The position numbers and the translations under genes were made by a program. Below the pieces are notes generated by a model. That model searched no databases. It worked only from the letters and a program-made list of their open reading frames with translations, and had not been told where the DNA came from. Of a DNA stretch of 64,000 nucleotides, positions 16,732-25,803 are shown one piece after another. Positions within the stretch are counted from its first letter, which is position 1; each line of letters starts with the position of its first letter. This stretch comes from Gallionellaceae bacterium (GTDB taxonomy: Bacteria > Pseudomonadota > Gammaproteobacteria > Burkholderiales > Thiobacillaceae): the NCBI GenBank assembly GCA_028714735.1, contig JAQTLU010000007.1, positions 47,004 to 111,003 on the forward strand, written 5' to 3'.

Positions 16732-17289
16732 ATGCACATCAAGGAAACGACCCTGCCGGGGGTTCGCATCATCCAGCCCAAGGTGTTCGGCGACGAGCGC
16801 GGTTTCTTCACGGAGACCTGGAACCAGGCCCGCTATGCCGAGATCGGCATCCCGGAGCACTTCGTCCAGGACAACCTGTCGTTCTCGCGCCGGGGCGTGC
16901 TGCGCGGGCTGCATTACCAGCATCCCAACGCCCAGGGCAAGCTGGTCTACGTGCTGCAGGGCGAGGTGTTCGACGTCGCGGTCGACATCCGGGTCGGCTC
17001 GCCCACCTTCGGCGAGACGGCGGTGGCCATCCTGTCCTCGGAAAACAAGCGTCAGTTCTACATCCCGCCCGGTTTCGCGCACGGTTTCTGCGTCACCAGC
17101 GAGACCGCGCTGTTCGCCTACAAGTGCACCGAGTTCTACGACCCCAAGGCCGAGAACAGCATACTCTGGAACGACCCGGCCATCGGTATCGCCTGGCCGG
17201 TCGATTCCCCGGAATTGTCGGCCAAGGATCAGGCCGGGATGACCCTGATGGATGTCCCGTTCGATCGCCTGCCGGTCTATGAAGACTGA
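16732..17289 (+). CDS. rfbC: dTDP-4-dehydrorhamnose 3,5-epimerase
   Basis: The 185-residue cupin enzyme epimerises dTDP-4-keto-6-deoxyglucose in dTDP-L-rhamnose synthesis. Family landmarks are FGDERGFFTETWN, FVQDNLSFSRRGVLRGLHYQ, with the catalytic His in GLHYQ, and IPPGFAHGFCV. It begins the rfbC-rfbD-rfbB-rfbA operon and overlaps rfbD by 11 bases. The 94-base gap after nifM holds no convincing promoter. Confidence 0.95.
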   Translation: MHIKETTLPGVRIIQPKVFGDERGFFTETWNQARYAEIGIPEHFVQDNLSFSRRGVLRGLHYQHPNAQGKLVYVLQGEVFDVAVDIRVGSPTFGETAVAILSSENKRQFYIPPGFAHGFCVTSETALFAYKCTEFYDPKAENSILWNDPAIGIAWPVDSPELSAKDQAGMTLMDVPFDRLPVYED

Positions 17290-18211
17290 ACGACGCATCC
17301 TGGTCCTGGGCGGCGACGGCCAGGTGGCCTGGGAGTTGCGCCGTACCCTGGCCACGCTGGGCGAGGTGATCGCGGTCGGTCGTCGTACCGAACCGTATGC
17401 GCTGGACCTGATGCAGCCGGAGACCATCGTTCCCCTGGTGGATCAACTGCGCCCCGACTGGATCGTCAACGCCGCGGCCTACACCGCGGTGGACAAGGCC
17501 GAGCAGGAGCCGGAGATCGCCGCCGCCGTCAATGCCGCCGCACCGGGCCTGCTGGCCGAGGCGGCCACCCGGGTCGGCGCCCAACTGGTGCATTTCTCCA
17601 CCGACTATGTCTTCGACGGCACGGCGACCGAGCCCTACCAGGAAGGCGATGCACCCAACCCGCAGGGCGTCTACGGCCGCACCAAGCTGGACGGCGAAGA
17701 GGCGATTGCCAAGTCGGGCTGCGACTGGCTGGTCCTGCGTACCGCCTGGGTCTACGGCGCCCGCGGCGGCAACTTCATGCGCACCATGCGCCGGCTGGCC
17801 CGGGAACGGGAAGAACTGCGCGTGGTCGCCGACCAGCACGGCGCGCCGACCTGGTCGCGCCACATCGCCGAGGCCACGGCGCAGATCCTGGCCCAACTCG
17901 GCGGCGACCGTGCCGCCTGGCACCGCGCTTGCGGTGTCTACCACCTGACCTCGGCCGGGACGGCGACCTGGCACAGCTTCGCCAGTGCCATCGTCGAGCA
18001 CCAGCGCCGGCAGGAAAGCATCGCCTGCCAGCGAGTCACCGCGATCACCACGGCCGATTACCCGACTCCGGCGAAAAGGCCAGCGTATTCCGTGCTCGAC
18101 AACGACAAGCTGGCCGCCACCTTCGGCCTCCGTCTGCCTGACTGGCAGGCGGCGTTGGCGCGGGTGCAGGAAGATATCGATGCCGCTGCATCATCACTGC
18201 GCAACCCGTAA
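17279..18211 (+). CDS. rfbD: dTDP-4-dehydrorhamnose reductase
   Basis: The 310-residue short-chain reductase performs the last step to dTDP-L-rhamnose using NAD(P)H. It has the glycine loop [26 protein letters not shown]-like [36 protein letters not shown] and the YGRTKLDGE active-site Tyr-Lys pair. The ATG inside the rfbC end was chosen because it gives the standard N-terminus before the glycine loop. The product feeds lipopolysaccharide or exopolysaccharide. Confidence 0.94.
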   Translation: MKTERRILVLGGDGQVAWELRRTLATLGEVIAVGRRTEPYALDLMQPETIVPLVDQLRPDWIVNAAAYTAVDKAEQEPEIAAAVNAAAPGLLAEAATRVGAQLVHFSTDYVFDGTATEPYQEGDAPNPQGVYGRTKLDGEEAIAKSGCDWLVLRTAWVYGARGGNFMRTMRRLAREREELRVVADQHGAPTWSRHIAEATAQILAQLGGDRAAWHRACGVYHLTSAGTATWHSFASAIVEHQRRQESIACQRVTAITTADYPTPAKRPAYSVLDNDKLAATFGLRLPDWQAALARVQEDIDAAASSLRNP

Positions 18212-18228
18212 CCTTATCACCGACTCCC

Positions 18229-19293
18229 ATGGCTAAAACCCTGCTCATCACCGGCGGCGCCGGCTTCATCGGCTCTGCCGTCATCCGCCACCTGATCGCC
18301 AACAGCGAACACAACGTGGTCAACGTCGACTGCCTGACCTATGCCGGCAACCTCGAATCGCTCGCCATGGTGGCGGACGACCCGCGTTACCGCTTCGAGC
18401 GGGTCGACATCCGCGCTGCCGCCGAGGTGGGCCGCCTGTTCGCCCGTTTCCGCCCCGACGGCATCATGCACCTGGCCGCCGAGAGCCATGTCGACCGCTC
18501 CATCGACGGCCCGGCCGAGTTCATCCAGACCAACATCGTCGGCACCTACACCCTGCTGGAGGCGGCGCGGAACTACTGGAACGGACTCGAAGGCGAGAAA
18601 AAGACCGGCTTCCGCTTCCACCATATTTCGACCGACGAGGTCTACGGCAGCCTGGGCGACACCGGCCTGTTCACCGAGTCGACCTGCTACGAGCCCAACT
18701 CGCCCTATTCCGCCAGCAAGGCCGCCTCCGACCATCTGGTGCGCGCCTGGCACCACACCTACGGCCTGCCGGTGGTCACCACCAACTGCTCGAACAACTA
18801 CGGCCCCTGCCACTTCCCGGAAAAGCTGATCCCGCTGATGATCCTCAACGCCCTGGAGGGCAAGCCGCTGCCGGTGTACGGCAACGGTCAGCAGATCCGC
18901 GACTGGCTCTACGTCGAGGACCATGCCCGCGCCCTGGTCCGGGTCCTGCTGGAGGGCAAGCCGGGCGAGACCTACAACATCGGCGGCCACAACGAGCGCA
19001 AGAACCTCGAGGTCGTGCACACCCTGTGCGACCTGCTGGAAGAACTGCATCCGGACAAGCCGGCCGGCGTCGGCCATTACCGCGACCTGATCACCTACGT
19101 CGCCGACCGGCCCGGCCACGACCTGCGTTACGCCATCGACGCCAGCAAGATCGAGCGCGAGCTGGGCTGGACCCCGGTGGAGACCTTCGAGACCGGCATG
19201 CGCAAGACCGTGCGCTGGTATCTCGACAACGAGACCTGGTGGCGGCGGGTGCGCGATGGCAGCTATCGCGGCGAACGCCTGGGCCTGGGCTGA
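18229..19293 (+). CDS. rfbB: dTDP-glucose 4,6-dehydratase
   Basis: The 354-residue extended short-chain dehydrogenase makes dTDP-4-keto-6-deoxyglucose. It has [15 protein letters not shown] for NAD binding, [22 protein letters not shown] with the catalytic Asp-Glu pair, the [10 protein letters not shown] Tyr-Lys, and [20 protein letters not shown] typical of RmlB. It lies 17 bases after rfbD and 19 before rfbA. Confidence 0.96.
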   Translation: MAKTLLITGGAGFIGSAVIRHLIANSEHNVVNVDCLTYAGNLESLAMVADDPRYRFERVDIRAAAEVGRLFARFRPDGIMHLAAESHVDRSIDGPAEFIQTNIVGTYTLLEAARNYWNGLEGEKKTGFRFHHISTDEVYGSLGDTGLFTESTCYEPNSPYSASKAASDHLVRAWHHTYGLPVVTTNCSNNYGPCHFPEKLIPLMILNALEGKPLPVYGNGQQIRDWLYVEDHARALVRVLLEGKPGETYNIGGHNERKNLEVVHTLCDLLEELHPDKPAGVGHYRDLITYVADRPGHDLRYAIDASKIERELGWTPVETFETGMRKTVRWYLDNETWWRRVRDGSYRGERLGLG

Positions 19294-19312
19294 AAACGAT
19301 AGGGAGTTTGCA

Positions 19313-20179
19313 ATGAAAGGCATCATCCTGGCCGGCGGTTCCGGCACCCGGCTTTACCCGCTGACCATGCACATGTCCAAGCAGCTGCTGCCGGTCTACG
19401 ACAAGCCGATGATCTACTACCCGCTGTCCGCCCTCATGCTGGCCGGTATCCGCGAGATCCTGATCATCACCACGCCGCACGACGCGCCGCTGTTCGAGCG
19501 CCTGCTCGGCGACGGCAGCCAGTGGGGCCTGCAACTGTCCTATGTCCAGCAGCCCAGGCCCGAGGGCATCGCCCAGGCCTTCCTGCTCGACCGCGATTTC
19601 GTCGGCGACAACCCCTGCGCCCTGGTCCTGGGCGACAACATGTTCTTCGGCCACGACTTCGGCAACCGGGTCAAGGAAGCAGCCCAGATCACCGAGGGCG
19701 CGCGGGTGTTCGCCTACCGGGTGCGCGACCCGGAACGCTATGGCGTGGTCGAGTTCGACCAGGACAATCGCGCCATCAGCATCGAGGAAAAGCCGGCCAG
19801 GCCGAAGTCGCACCACGCCGTCACCGGCCTGTATTTCTACGACGGCCAGGTCGGCGAAATCGCCGCCAACCTGAAGCCCTCGCCGCGCGGCGAGTTGGAG
19901 ATCACCGACGTCAACATGGAATACCTGCGCCGCGGCCAGCTCGCCGTCACCGACCTGGGCCGGGGCACCGCCTGGCTCGATACCGGCACCCACGAGGCGT
20001 TGCTGGAGGCCTCCGCCTTCATCGAGACCATCGAGCGCCGGCAGGGCCTCAAGATCGCCTGTCCGGAGGAGATCGCCTGGCGCAATGGCTGGATCGGCGA
20101 CGACGACATCCGCCGCCTGGCCCAGCCGCTGGCAAAGAACCAGTACGGCCAGTACCTGCTGGATCTGTTGGCCGGCTAG
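19313..20179 (+). CDS. rfbA: Glucose-1-phosphate thymidylyltransferase
   Basis: The 288-residue nucleotidyltransferase makes dTDP-glucose, the first step of the rhamnose pathway. It has [30 protein letters not shown], the metal-binding [11 protein letters not shown] and the [14 protein letters not shown] stretch. The start was set at MKGIILAGG after GGGAG; upstream open frame overlaps rfbB and is unrelated. Its stop overlaps the stop of the convergent thioredoxin-like gene. Confidence 0.96.
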   Translation: MKGIILAGGSGTRLYPLTMHMSKQLLPVYDKPMIYYPLSALMLAGIREILIITTPHDAPLFERLLGDGSQWGLQLSYVQQPRPEGIAQAFLLDRDFVGDNPCALVLGDNMFFGHDFGNRVKEAAQITEGARVFAYRVRDPERYGVVEFDQDNRAISIEEKPARPKSHHAVTGLYFYDGQVGEIAANLKPSPRGELEITDVNMEYLRRGQLAVTDLGRGTAWLDTGTHEALLEASAFIETIERRQGLKIACPEEIAWRNGWIGDDDIRRLAQPLAKNQYGQYLLDLLAG

Positions 20180-21228
20180 GGCGTTACCGGCTCGTCGGCG
20201 TAGCGCCAGATGTCGACATCGCGGCCATTTTCCCGCAGCTGTTCAGCGCGGGCTGATAGGTAGCGCTGGAAGCTGGGTTCGCTGCGATTCTGGCCGCTGG
20301 CCACATAATCGAGCATGCCGGCAGTGTGGAAGACGCGGAAGCCGGCCTCCCAGCGGATGACTTCGTGGCCCTTGGTGTCGAACAGCACGATGGCCGGGGC
20401 ATACTTGATGTCCAGCTTTTGCGCCCAGTCGCGTATGGCCATCTTCTCGCCGCTCGGGGTGACGACGTCCGAGCGCGACCACAGGTCCAGTTGCACATTG
20501 TCGAACCGGGTCAGTTGTCGCCGCACTCCCGGATCGGACAGGACGCGCTGGTGCAGCGTCAGGCAATCCGGACAATCCTTCTGCTCGAAGAACACCGCCA
20601 GCGGCCGGGCCGTCTTGCCCCGGCGCGGCAGATAGGTGGTGGTCATGAGAAAGCCTTCCGGGATCATTTCGCCGGCGCCTGTTTCGGCCTGCTCCAGGCC
20701 GGCCACGTAATCGCGGAACGGCTGCTTGGTCTCGCCATGGTCGGCCACCCAGTCCAGCGCGGCCTTGAAGCGGGTCGGCGGGGTATAGCCATTGAGCCGC
20801 AGCACCACGGCGCCGGCCTCGTCGAAGAACAACAGGGTGGGGGTGAACTGCACCTTGTTGGCGGCGCCGAAGGCCTTTTCCGTGTCGGCCTGGCCGTCCA
20901 GCCCGGTCACCTCCCGGTCGCCCCACAGGTTCAGCGCGACCACCTCGAAGCGTGACTTCAGCATGGCCTCGGTGTCGCGCTGGGCCAGGTTGCGTTCCAC
21001 CAGCAGGTTGCAATAGGGGCAGTTCTCCTGGGTGAACAGCACCACCACCCGCTTGCCAGCCTGCTTCGCCTCGGCGATGTCCGCCTTCAGGTCCAGGAAG
21101 CTGTCCTTGAACCAGGCCGGATATTCGGTCGGCCGGCCGCCCAGGTAGGCGCCCTTGGCCGGATGGCCGTCGACGGCGAAGGCGGTGCTCAGCCAGCCCG
21201 CCAGCAGCAGGGTAATGATTGCGCGCAT
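20176..21228 (-). CDS. Periplasmic protein with two thioredoxin-like domains
   Basis: The 350-residue protein has a signal peptide (cleavage after AFA, near residue 18) and two thioredoxin-fold domains. The first has CPYC at 70-73 and the cis-proline in FTPTLLFF; the second has CPDC at 219-222 and cis-proline in YAPAIVLF. The fold resembles SoxW/thiol-disulfide proteins of sulfur-metabolising betaproteobacteria. It probably reduces or oxidises periplasmic disulfides; the partner is unknown. A GAGGAG lies before the ATG. It stands alone, convergent with rfbA. Confidence 0.8.
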   Translation of the reverse strand: MRAIITLLLAGWLSTAFAVDGHPAKGAYLGGRPTEYPAWFKDSFLDLKADIAEAKQAGKRVVVLFTQENCPYCNLLVERNLAQRDTEAMLKSRFEVVALNLWGDREVTGLDGQADTEKAFGAANKVQFTPTLLFFDEAGAVVLRLNGYTPPTRFKAALDWVADHGETKQPFRDYVAGLEQAETGAGEMIPEGFLMTTTYLPRRGKTARPLAVFFEQKDCPDCLTLHQRVLSDPGVRRQLTRFDNVQLDLWSRSDVVTPSGEKMAIRDWAQKLDIKYAPAIVLFDTKGHEVIRWEAGFRVFHTAGMLDYVASGQNRSEPSFQRYLSARAEQLRENGRDVDIWRYADEPVTP

Positions 21229-21292
21229 CGGGGTCTCCTCATCTCCAGTGCCACATTATCCACGCGGATGGCCGAAAAGATGGGGGAACCGA

Positions 21293-21322
21293 TTGACACG
21301 ACCTGTTTCCGCTCGCGAGAAT
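21293..21322 (+). promoter_or_regulatory. Possible sigma-70 promoter for the DMT transporter leader
   Basis: A consensus -35 TTGACA is followed after 18 bases by GAGAAT as a weak -10. Transcription would begin near 21329, giving a leader of about 185 bases before the transporter start, with a strong terminator hairpin inside it. Confidence 0.45.
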
Positions 21323-21328
21323 GAGGCC

Positions 21329-21433
21329 ATGGCTCAATTCCATTCCGCCCCCGTCAAAGCACGTCGACTGCCGCTGCCCATGTGGCTGCGCGTGCTGCCG
21401 TCCGGGGCCGGAGGAATGTCGATCCAGAAGTAA
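21329..21433 (+). CDS. Possible 34-residue leader peptide upstream of a DMT transporter
   Basis: The frame encodes MAQFHSAPVKARR...GGMSIQK and ends 18 bases before a strong terminator hairpin. No good ribosome site precedes it, and the inferred transcription start falls at its ATG, so it would be leaderless if translated. No run of a single amino acid is seen, so classic aminoacyl-tRNA attenuation is not obvious. It may be untranslated leader RNA. Confidence 0.3.
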   Translation: MAQFHSAPVKARRLPLPMWLRVLPSGAGGMSIQK

Positions 21434-21451
21434 GCAGACGAATTCCCTAGC

Positions 21452-21490
21452 AAGGCCGCGGACTCAAAAGGTTCGCGGCCTTTTTTATTT
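21452..21490 (+). terminator. Strong intrinsic terminator / attenuator inside the DMT transporter leader
   Basis: The stem AAGGCCGCGGAC pairs with GTTCGCGGCCTT (12 pairs with one G-T) around a 7-base loop and is followed by TTTTTTATTT. It lies between an apparent promoter and the transporter start, with no upstream gene on this strand to terminate, so it is better read as an attenuator than as a simple terminator. Confidence 0.7.
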
Positions 21491-21513
21491 CCCCTTACCC
21501 AGGAGAAAGCATC

Positions 21514-22404
21514 ATGTCCGTTCCCGCCGCCTATTTCACGGTGATCCTGATCTGGTCCACCACGCCCCTGGCGCTCAAGTGGAGCGCCCAGGGCACGGGC
21601 TTCGCCTTCGCGGTCGCCGCGCGCATGGCCATCGGCCTTGCCGTCGCGGCTGTCATCATTGCCATCTGGCGGGTCGGCCTGCCCATGCACCGGCGCGCCC
21701 GGCAGAGCTACCTGGCCGGCGGCCTCGGCCTGTTCGGCGCCATGGTGCTGACCTACTGGGGGGCGCAGTACATCCACTCCGGCTTGATCTCGGTGCTGTT
21801 CGGGCTGGCGCCGCTGATCACCGGCCTGATGGCCATGGTCTGGCTGGAGGAGGCATCGATCACCCCGGCCAGCCTGGCCGGCATGCTGCTCGGCCTGGCC
21901 GGACTGGCGGTGATCTTCGGCGACAGCCGCGAGATGGGCGGTGCCCATGCCGTGGCCGGCGTCTTCGCCCTGCTGGCGGCGGTGACCATCTACTCGGCCA
22001 GTCTGGTCTGGATCAAGCGCATCGGCGACGACAGCCCGCCGCTGGCCACCACTGCCGGTGTCTTGGCGGTGTCGCTGCCCTTGTTCGGCCTGGTCTGGTG
22101 GCTGACCGACGGCCACCTCCCGGCCCAGGTGCCGGCGCGCGCAGGGGCCGCCATCGTCTACCTGGGCGTGTTCGGCTCGGTGCTCGGCTTCGCGTTGTAT
22201 TACTACGTCATCAAGCACATGGAGACCGGCGAGGTGGCCCTGATCACCCTGGTCACGCCGGTCATCGCCCTGCTGCTCGGCAGCCGGCTCGACGGCGAGG
22301 ATGTTGGCGTGCAGGTCTGGCTCGGAGCGGCCTGCATCGGCCTCGGACTGGCCGTCCATCAGTGGCGCGCCCTGGCCGGCGCTCTGGCGCCGCGCGGCAA
22401 CTAG
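21514..22404 (+). CDS. EamA/DMT-superfamily metabolite exporter
   Basis: The 296-residue protein has about ten membrane segments arranged as two EamA repeats (for example FTVILIWSTTPLALKW and IHSGLISVLFGLAPLITGLMA, written here in pieces; second half GAAIVYLGVFGSVLGFALYY). Members export amino acids or other small metabolites; the substrate cannot be told from sequence. AGGAG lies 7 bases before the ATG. The long leader with a terminator suggests attenuation control. It is followed 10 bases later by a methyltransferase. Confidence 0.85.
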   Translation: MSVPAAYFTVILIWSTTPLALKWSAQGTGFAFAVAARMAIGLAVAAVIIAIWRVGLPMHRRARQSYLAGGLGLFGAMVLTYWGAQYIHSGLISVLFGLAPLITGLMAMVWLEEASITPASLAGMLLGLAGLAVIFGDSREMGGAHAVAGVFALLAAVTIYSASLVWIKRIGDDSPPLATTAGVLAVSLPLFGLVWWLTDGHLPAQVPARAGAAIVYLGVFGSVLGFALYYYVIKHMETGEVALITLVTPVIALLLGSRLDGEDVGVQVWLGAACIGLGLAVHQWRALAGALAPRGN

Positions 22405-22414
22405 GAGAATGAAC

Positions 22415-23164
22415 ATGCAGTGGGACACGCAACGCTATCTTGACCGTCATGGCTTCATCATCGAACGCGGCCGGGCATTGGTCGAGCTGCTCGCGCCGCA
22501 ACCGGGAGAGCGCGTGCTCGACCTCGGTTGCGGCACCGGCGACATCACCGCCGCCATCGCCGGGCGGGGTGCCGCGGTGGTCGGCGTCGACGCCTCGCCG
22601 GCCATGATCGCCACGGCGCAGGGTCGTTTCAGGGAGATGGATTTTCGCGTTGCAGACGCCGCAGAACTGCCCTTCGAGGCCGAGTTCGACGCAGTCTATT
22701 CGCACGCCGTCCTGCATTGGCTGACCCGCGCCGAAGAGGCGGTGCGCGGCATTGCCCGCGCCCTCAAGCCGGGCGGCCGTTTCGTCGCCGAATTCGGCGG
22801 CTGGCGCAACTGCGCGGCCCTGGAGGCGGCCTTCGGGCCGGCGCTGAAGCGCATCGCCGGACGCGACTACGTCAGCCCATGGTACTTCCCGCGCCTGTCC
22901 GACTATGCAGGATTGCTGGAGAACAACGGCCTCTGCGTCCGCGCCGCCTGGTATTTCGATCTGGCCACTCCGCTCAAGGGCGAGGACGGCCTGCGCCAAT
23001 GGGTCTATCAGTTCCTGCCGCACCACCTGGATGGCCTCGCACCAGCCGCAACCGAAGCAGTCCTGGCCGCGACCGAGGCGGAACTACGGCCGGCGATCTG
23101 GCGCGACGGGGCATGGTGGGCCGACTATCGGCGTCTGCGGGTGGTGGCAGAAAATCCTGGCTGA
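22415..23164 (+). CDS. Class I SAM-dependent methyltransferase
   Basis: The 249-residue protein has the SAM-binding motif VLDLGCGTGDITAAIAG, the acidic residue in VVGVDASPAMIATA, and motif IV SHAVLHWLTRAEEAVRGIAR, as in the UbiE/trans-aconitate methyltransferase-like group. The second of two close ATGs was chosen because AGGAG lies 7 bases upstream of it; the first is only 1 base away. It probably shares a transcript with the DMT exporter. The substrate is unknown. Confidence 0.85.
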   Translation: MQWDTQRYLDRHGFIIERGRALVELLAPQPGERVLDLGCGTGDITAAIAGRGAAVVGVDASPAMIATAQGRFREMDFRVADAAELPFEAEFDAVYSHAVLHWLTRAEEAVRGIARALKPGGRFVAEFGGWRNCAALEAAFGPALKRIAGRDYVSPWYFPRLSDYAGLLENNGLCVRAAWYFDLATPLKGEDGLRQWVYQFLPHHLDGLAPAATEAVLAATEAELRPAIWRDGAWWADYRRLRVVAENPG

Positions 23165-23172
23165 GTACCCCC

Positions 23173-23640
23173 CTAACCCCGGGTGCGCTCATGCCGGGCC
23201 TCCGCCTCGGTCTTGAGCGCCATCACCCCCTGGGCCAACGCCTTGGCCAGCATCTTCCGCAAGAGGCCGGGCAGCAGGCGGGCGATCAGGCCGTCGAGCG
23301 ACTCTTCGGTGTGGACATGGGTGCCTTCCCCTTGTGTGGCCAGGCGCCAGACGTGCACGGCGCGGATGCCCATGGTCTTGCCGGTCCAGGCCAGCCGTCC
23401 GGGCGGGGCGACCTCTTCCAGCCGGGAAACGATCCTTGTCCCGCCCGCCACCCACACGAACGGGGTGCCGGCCTGGACCGGGCCATCCAGCCGCATCCTG
23501 GCAACCGCTTCGTTCCAGTCCGGCCAGTGTGCAAAATCGCTCAGGAGCGTCCAAACAGTCTCGACCGGAGCGTTGATATAGGCCTCCGCACTGGCGCTGG
23601 CAGGGGCTTCGGGGTTGGCTTCGATCGGGGGCACAGTCAT
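23173..23640 (-). CDS. SRPBCC-family (START-like) ligand-binding protein
   Basis: The 155-residue protein has the polyketide-cyclase/SRPBCC pattern: AEAYINAPVETVWTLLSDFAHWPDWN at the N-terminus, RLAWTGKTMGIRAVHVW in mid-domain and a long C-terminal helix GLLRKMLAKALAQGV. Such proteins bind hydrophobic ligands in a helix-grip cavity. It stands alone on the minus strand and converges with the methyltransferase. No catalytic residues can be assigned. Confidence 0.8.
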   Translation of the reverse strand: MTVPPIEANPEAPASASAEAYINAPVETVWTLLSDFAHWPDWNEAVARMRLDGPVQAGTPFVWVAGGTRIVSRLEEVAPPGRLAWTGKTMGIRAVHVWRLATQGEGTHVHTEESLDGLIARLLPGLLRKMLAKALAQGVMALKTEAEARHERTRG

Positions 23641-23756
23641 TCTCCTTCGGTCCGGGCCTGACTACGTGGATTATCGCCAAAACTCGGGCAGAATAAGGCA
23701 TGGTGTATCGGCACGGCAGGCGTCATGCTGGCGGCAGCCTATTCGAGGAGGACGAC

Positions 23757-23831
23757 ATGCAATCGGTCATCAGCGGGTTTGCGATTCTCGCCGCCCATGA
23801 GCGCGGCCTTCGCTTCTGCTCCATGCCCTGA
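23757..23831 (+). CDS. Possible 24-residue upstream ORF coupled to tag
   Basis: The frame MQSVISGFAILAAHERG...CSMP follows a very strong ribosome site (GAGGAGGACGAC) and its TGA overlaps the ATG of tag (TGATG), while tag itself has no clear ribosome site. This arrangement fits translational coupling. The peptide resembles nothing known to me. Confidence 0.4.
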   Translation: MQSVISGFAILAAHERGLRFCSMP

Positions 23832-24403
23832 TGGCCATGCCGCAACGCTGCGCCTGGTGCGGCAACGATCCGCTCTATGTCACCTACCACGACCTGGAAT
23901 GGGGCGTGCCCCTGCACGATGAACACGGCCTGTTCGAATTCCTGATCCTGGAAGGCGCCCAGGCGGGCCTGTCCTGGCGCACGATCCTGAACAAGCGTGA
24001 AGGCTATCGGCGCGCCTTCGACCGCTTCGACGCCGAGCGCATCGCCCGCTACGGCGAGGCCGACGTGGCGCGCCTGCTGGCCGACCCCGGCATCGTGCGC
24101 AACCGCCTCAAGATCGAGTCGGCCATCGCCAACGCCCGTGCGACCTTGCGCCTGCGCGAGGAGCTCGGCGGCCTGGATGCCTACTTCTGGGGCTTCGTCG
24201 ACGGCCGCCCCATCGTCAACGCCTGGCAGGACCTGAGCCAGGTCCCGGCCAGCACGGCCGTGTCCGATGCCCTGAGCAAGGACATGAAAAGGCGCGGCTT
24301 CAAGTTCGTCGGCTCCACCATCTGCTATGCCCACATGCAGGCCACCGGCATGGTCAACGACCATACGGTGGACTGTTTTCGTCACGACCAGCTGGCTGGC
24401 TGA
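23831..24403 (+). CDS. tag: DNA-3-methyladenine glycosylase I
   Basis: The 190-residue protein removes 3-methyladenine from DNA. It has the Tag N-terminus RCAWCGNDPLYVTYHDLEWG with zinc ligands, the catalytic/base-recognition region FEFLILEGAQAGLSWRTIL and the C-terminal zinc ligands in NDHTVDCFRH. The ATG overlaps the stop of a short upstream ORF and may depend on it for translation. It is convergent with an MFS gene 9 bases away. Confidence 0.94.
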   Translation: MAMPQRCAWCGNDPLYVTYHDLEWGVPLHDEHGLFEFLILEGAQAGLSWRTILNKREGYRRAFDRFDAERIARYGEADVARLLADPGIVRNRLKIESAIANARATLRLREELGGLDAYFWGFVDGRPIVNAWQDLSQVPASTAVSDALSKDMKRRGFKFVGSTICYAHMQATGMVNDHTVDCFRHDQLAG

Positions 24404-24412
24404 GTGTGCCGA

Positions 24413-25636
24413 TCAGTCCTGGCCGGAGGCTGGCTGCAGGCGCCGCCGACGGCCGTGGAACCACCCCGCCGCCACGGTCAGGAGGCCGCACAGGAACAGG
24501 GCCGGCCGGATGCCGGCGGCATGGGCCAGGCTGCCCACCGCCAGGCTGCCGAGCGGGGCGACGCCCAGGAAGGCCATGGAGAAGGTGGCCATGACCCGGC
24601 CGCGCATGTCGTCGCGCACCCAGCTCTGCAGCAGGGTGTTGCTGCCGGCGGCGACCAGGACCACGGAAAAGCCCAGGACCATCAGGATCGGATAGGCCAG
24701 CGCATGCACGCTGTTGAGGGCGAACAGGGCCAGGGCGATGCCGGCCGTGCCGGCGGCCATGAACACCCGGCTGGCGAGCTTGTCGATCGAGGTGCGCGTG
24801 GCCAGGAACAGGCTGGCCAGCAGGGAACCGGCCCCGGCGCTGCTGACCAGCAGGCCGAGGGTGCGGGCGTCGCCGTCGAAGATGGTCCTGGCATACACGG
24901 GCATCATGACCACGTAGGGCGTGACCAGGAAGCTGACGCTGGCGACCAGGATCAGGAAGGCCCGGATGTCCGGGTGGCCGAAGGTGTAGCGCAGGCCTTC
25001 GCGCAAGGCCTGCAGGGCGGGTTTTCCGGCATTGCCGGCGGGCCGGGCATGCAGTGCGCGCAGGGCCAGCAGCACGGCCAGATAGGACAGGGCGTTGAGC
25101 AGGAAGCACACCGCCTCGCCAGCCAGGGCGATGATGAAGCCGGCCAGGGCGGGGCCGATGAAGCGGGTGGCGTTCATCAGGAACGAGTTCAGGGCGATGG
25201 CGTTGGGCAGTTGCGCCCGGTCCTCGACCAGATGCACCACCAGCGATTGCCGCACCGGCATGTCGAGGGCGTTGATGCAGCCCATGACGAAGGCCAGGCC
25301 CAGCAGCAGCGCGGGCGTGGCCCAGCCCTGCCAGGCCAGCACGGCCAGCGCCAGGGCCTGCACCATGGCCAGGGACTGGGTCCACATCATCAGGCGGCGG
25401 CGGTCGACGCGGTCCGACCAGACCCCGCCCAGGGGGCCGAGCAGGAGGATGGGCGCCTGGCTGGCGAAACCCAGCAGGCCCAGGATCAGGACCGAATCGG
25501 TCAGCCGGTAGACCAGCCAGGCCATGGCGATCTGCTGCATCCAGGTGCCGGCCACGGAAACCAGTTGGCCGGCGAAATAGATGCGGAAGTCGCGCGAGCG
25601 CAGGGCGCGAAGGGGATGTGACGTGACGGTGGACAA
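24413..25636 (-). CDS. MFS transporter (MFS_3/EntS-like exporter)
   Basis: The 407-residue protein has 12 predicted membrane segments and the MFS motif GVWSDRVDRRRLMMWTQ between segments 2 and 3. The opening ALRSRDFRIYFAGQLVSVAG and the helix pattern resemble the EntS-like group, which exports siderophores or drugs. The start codon is unclear: TTG is used here, with no good ribosome site, and an in-frame stop lies 33 bases further upstream. The substrate is unknown. Confidence 0.85.
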   Translation of the reverse strand: MSTVTSHPLRALRSRDFRIYFAGQLVSVAGTWMQQIAMAWLVYRLTDSVLILGLLGFASQAPILLLGPLGGVWSDRVDRRRLMMWTQSLAMVQALALAVLAWQGWATPALLLGLAFVMGCINALDMPVRQSLVVHLVEDRAQLPNAIALNSFLMNATRFIGPALAGFIIALAGEAVCFLLNALSYLAVLLALRALHARPAGNAGKPALQALREGLRYTFGHPDIRAFLILVASVSFLVTPYVVMMPVYARTIFDGDARTLGLLVSSAGAGSLLASLFLATRTSIDKLASRVFMAAGTAGIALALFALNSVHALAYPILMVLGFSVVLVAAGSNTLLQSWVRDDMRGRVMATFSMAFLGVAPLGSLAVGSLAHAAGIRPALFLCGLLTVAAGWFHGRRRRLQPASGQD

Positions 25637-25744
25637 GATCGGGGGGGCGGAAGGCGAAGCAGGGATGGATCATAGTATGCCCGGAAGGTTCGTCCGCAAC
25701 GCGCGTATAACCGGGACGAGGCGTTTGAAATATCGCTGGCGGGG

Positions 25745-25787
25745 TTGACGCTCTGTTATCCAGAGTTATATGCTCTGCATAACAGAG
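25745..25787 (+). promoter_or_regulatory. Promoter with overlapping inverted-repeat operator
   Basis: A -35 TTGACG is followed after 17 bases by TATGCT. The -10 lies inside a perfect inverted repeat, CTCTGTTAT-N19-ATAACAGAG, with an inner CAGAG/CTCTG repeat. It lies just before a membrane protein/winged-helix/lipoprotein operon, so the winged-helix protein probably binds here and represses its own operon. Confidence 0.65.
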
Positions 25788-25803
25788 TAATTGGTTGGCC
25801 CTC

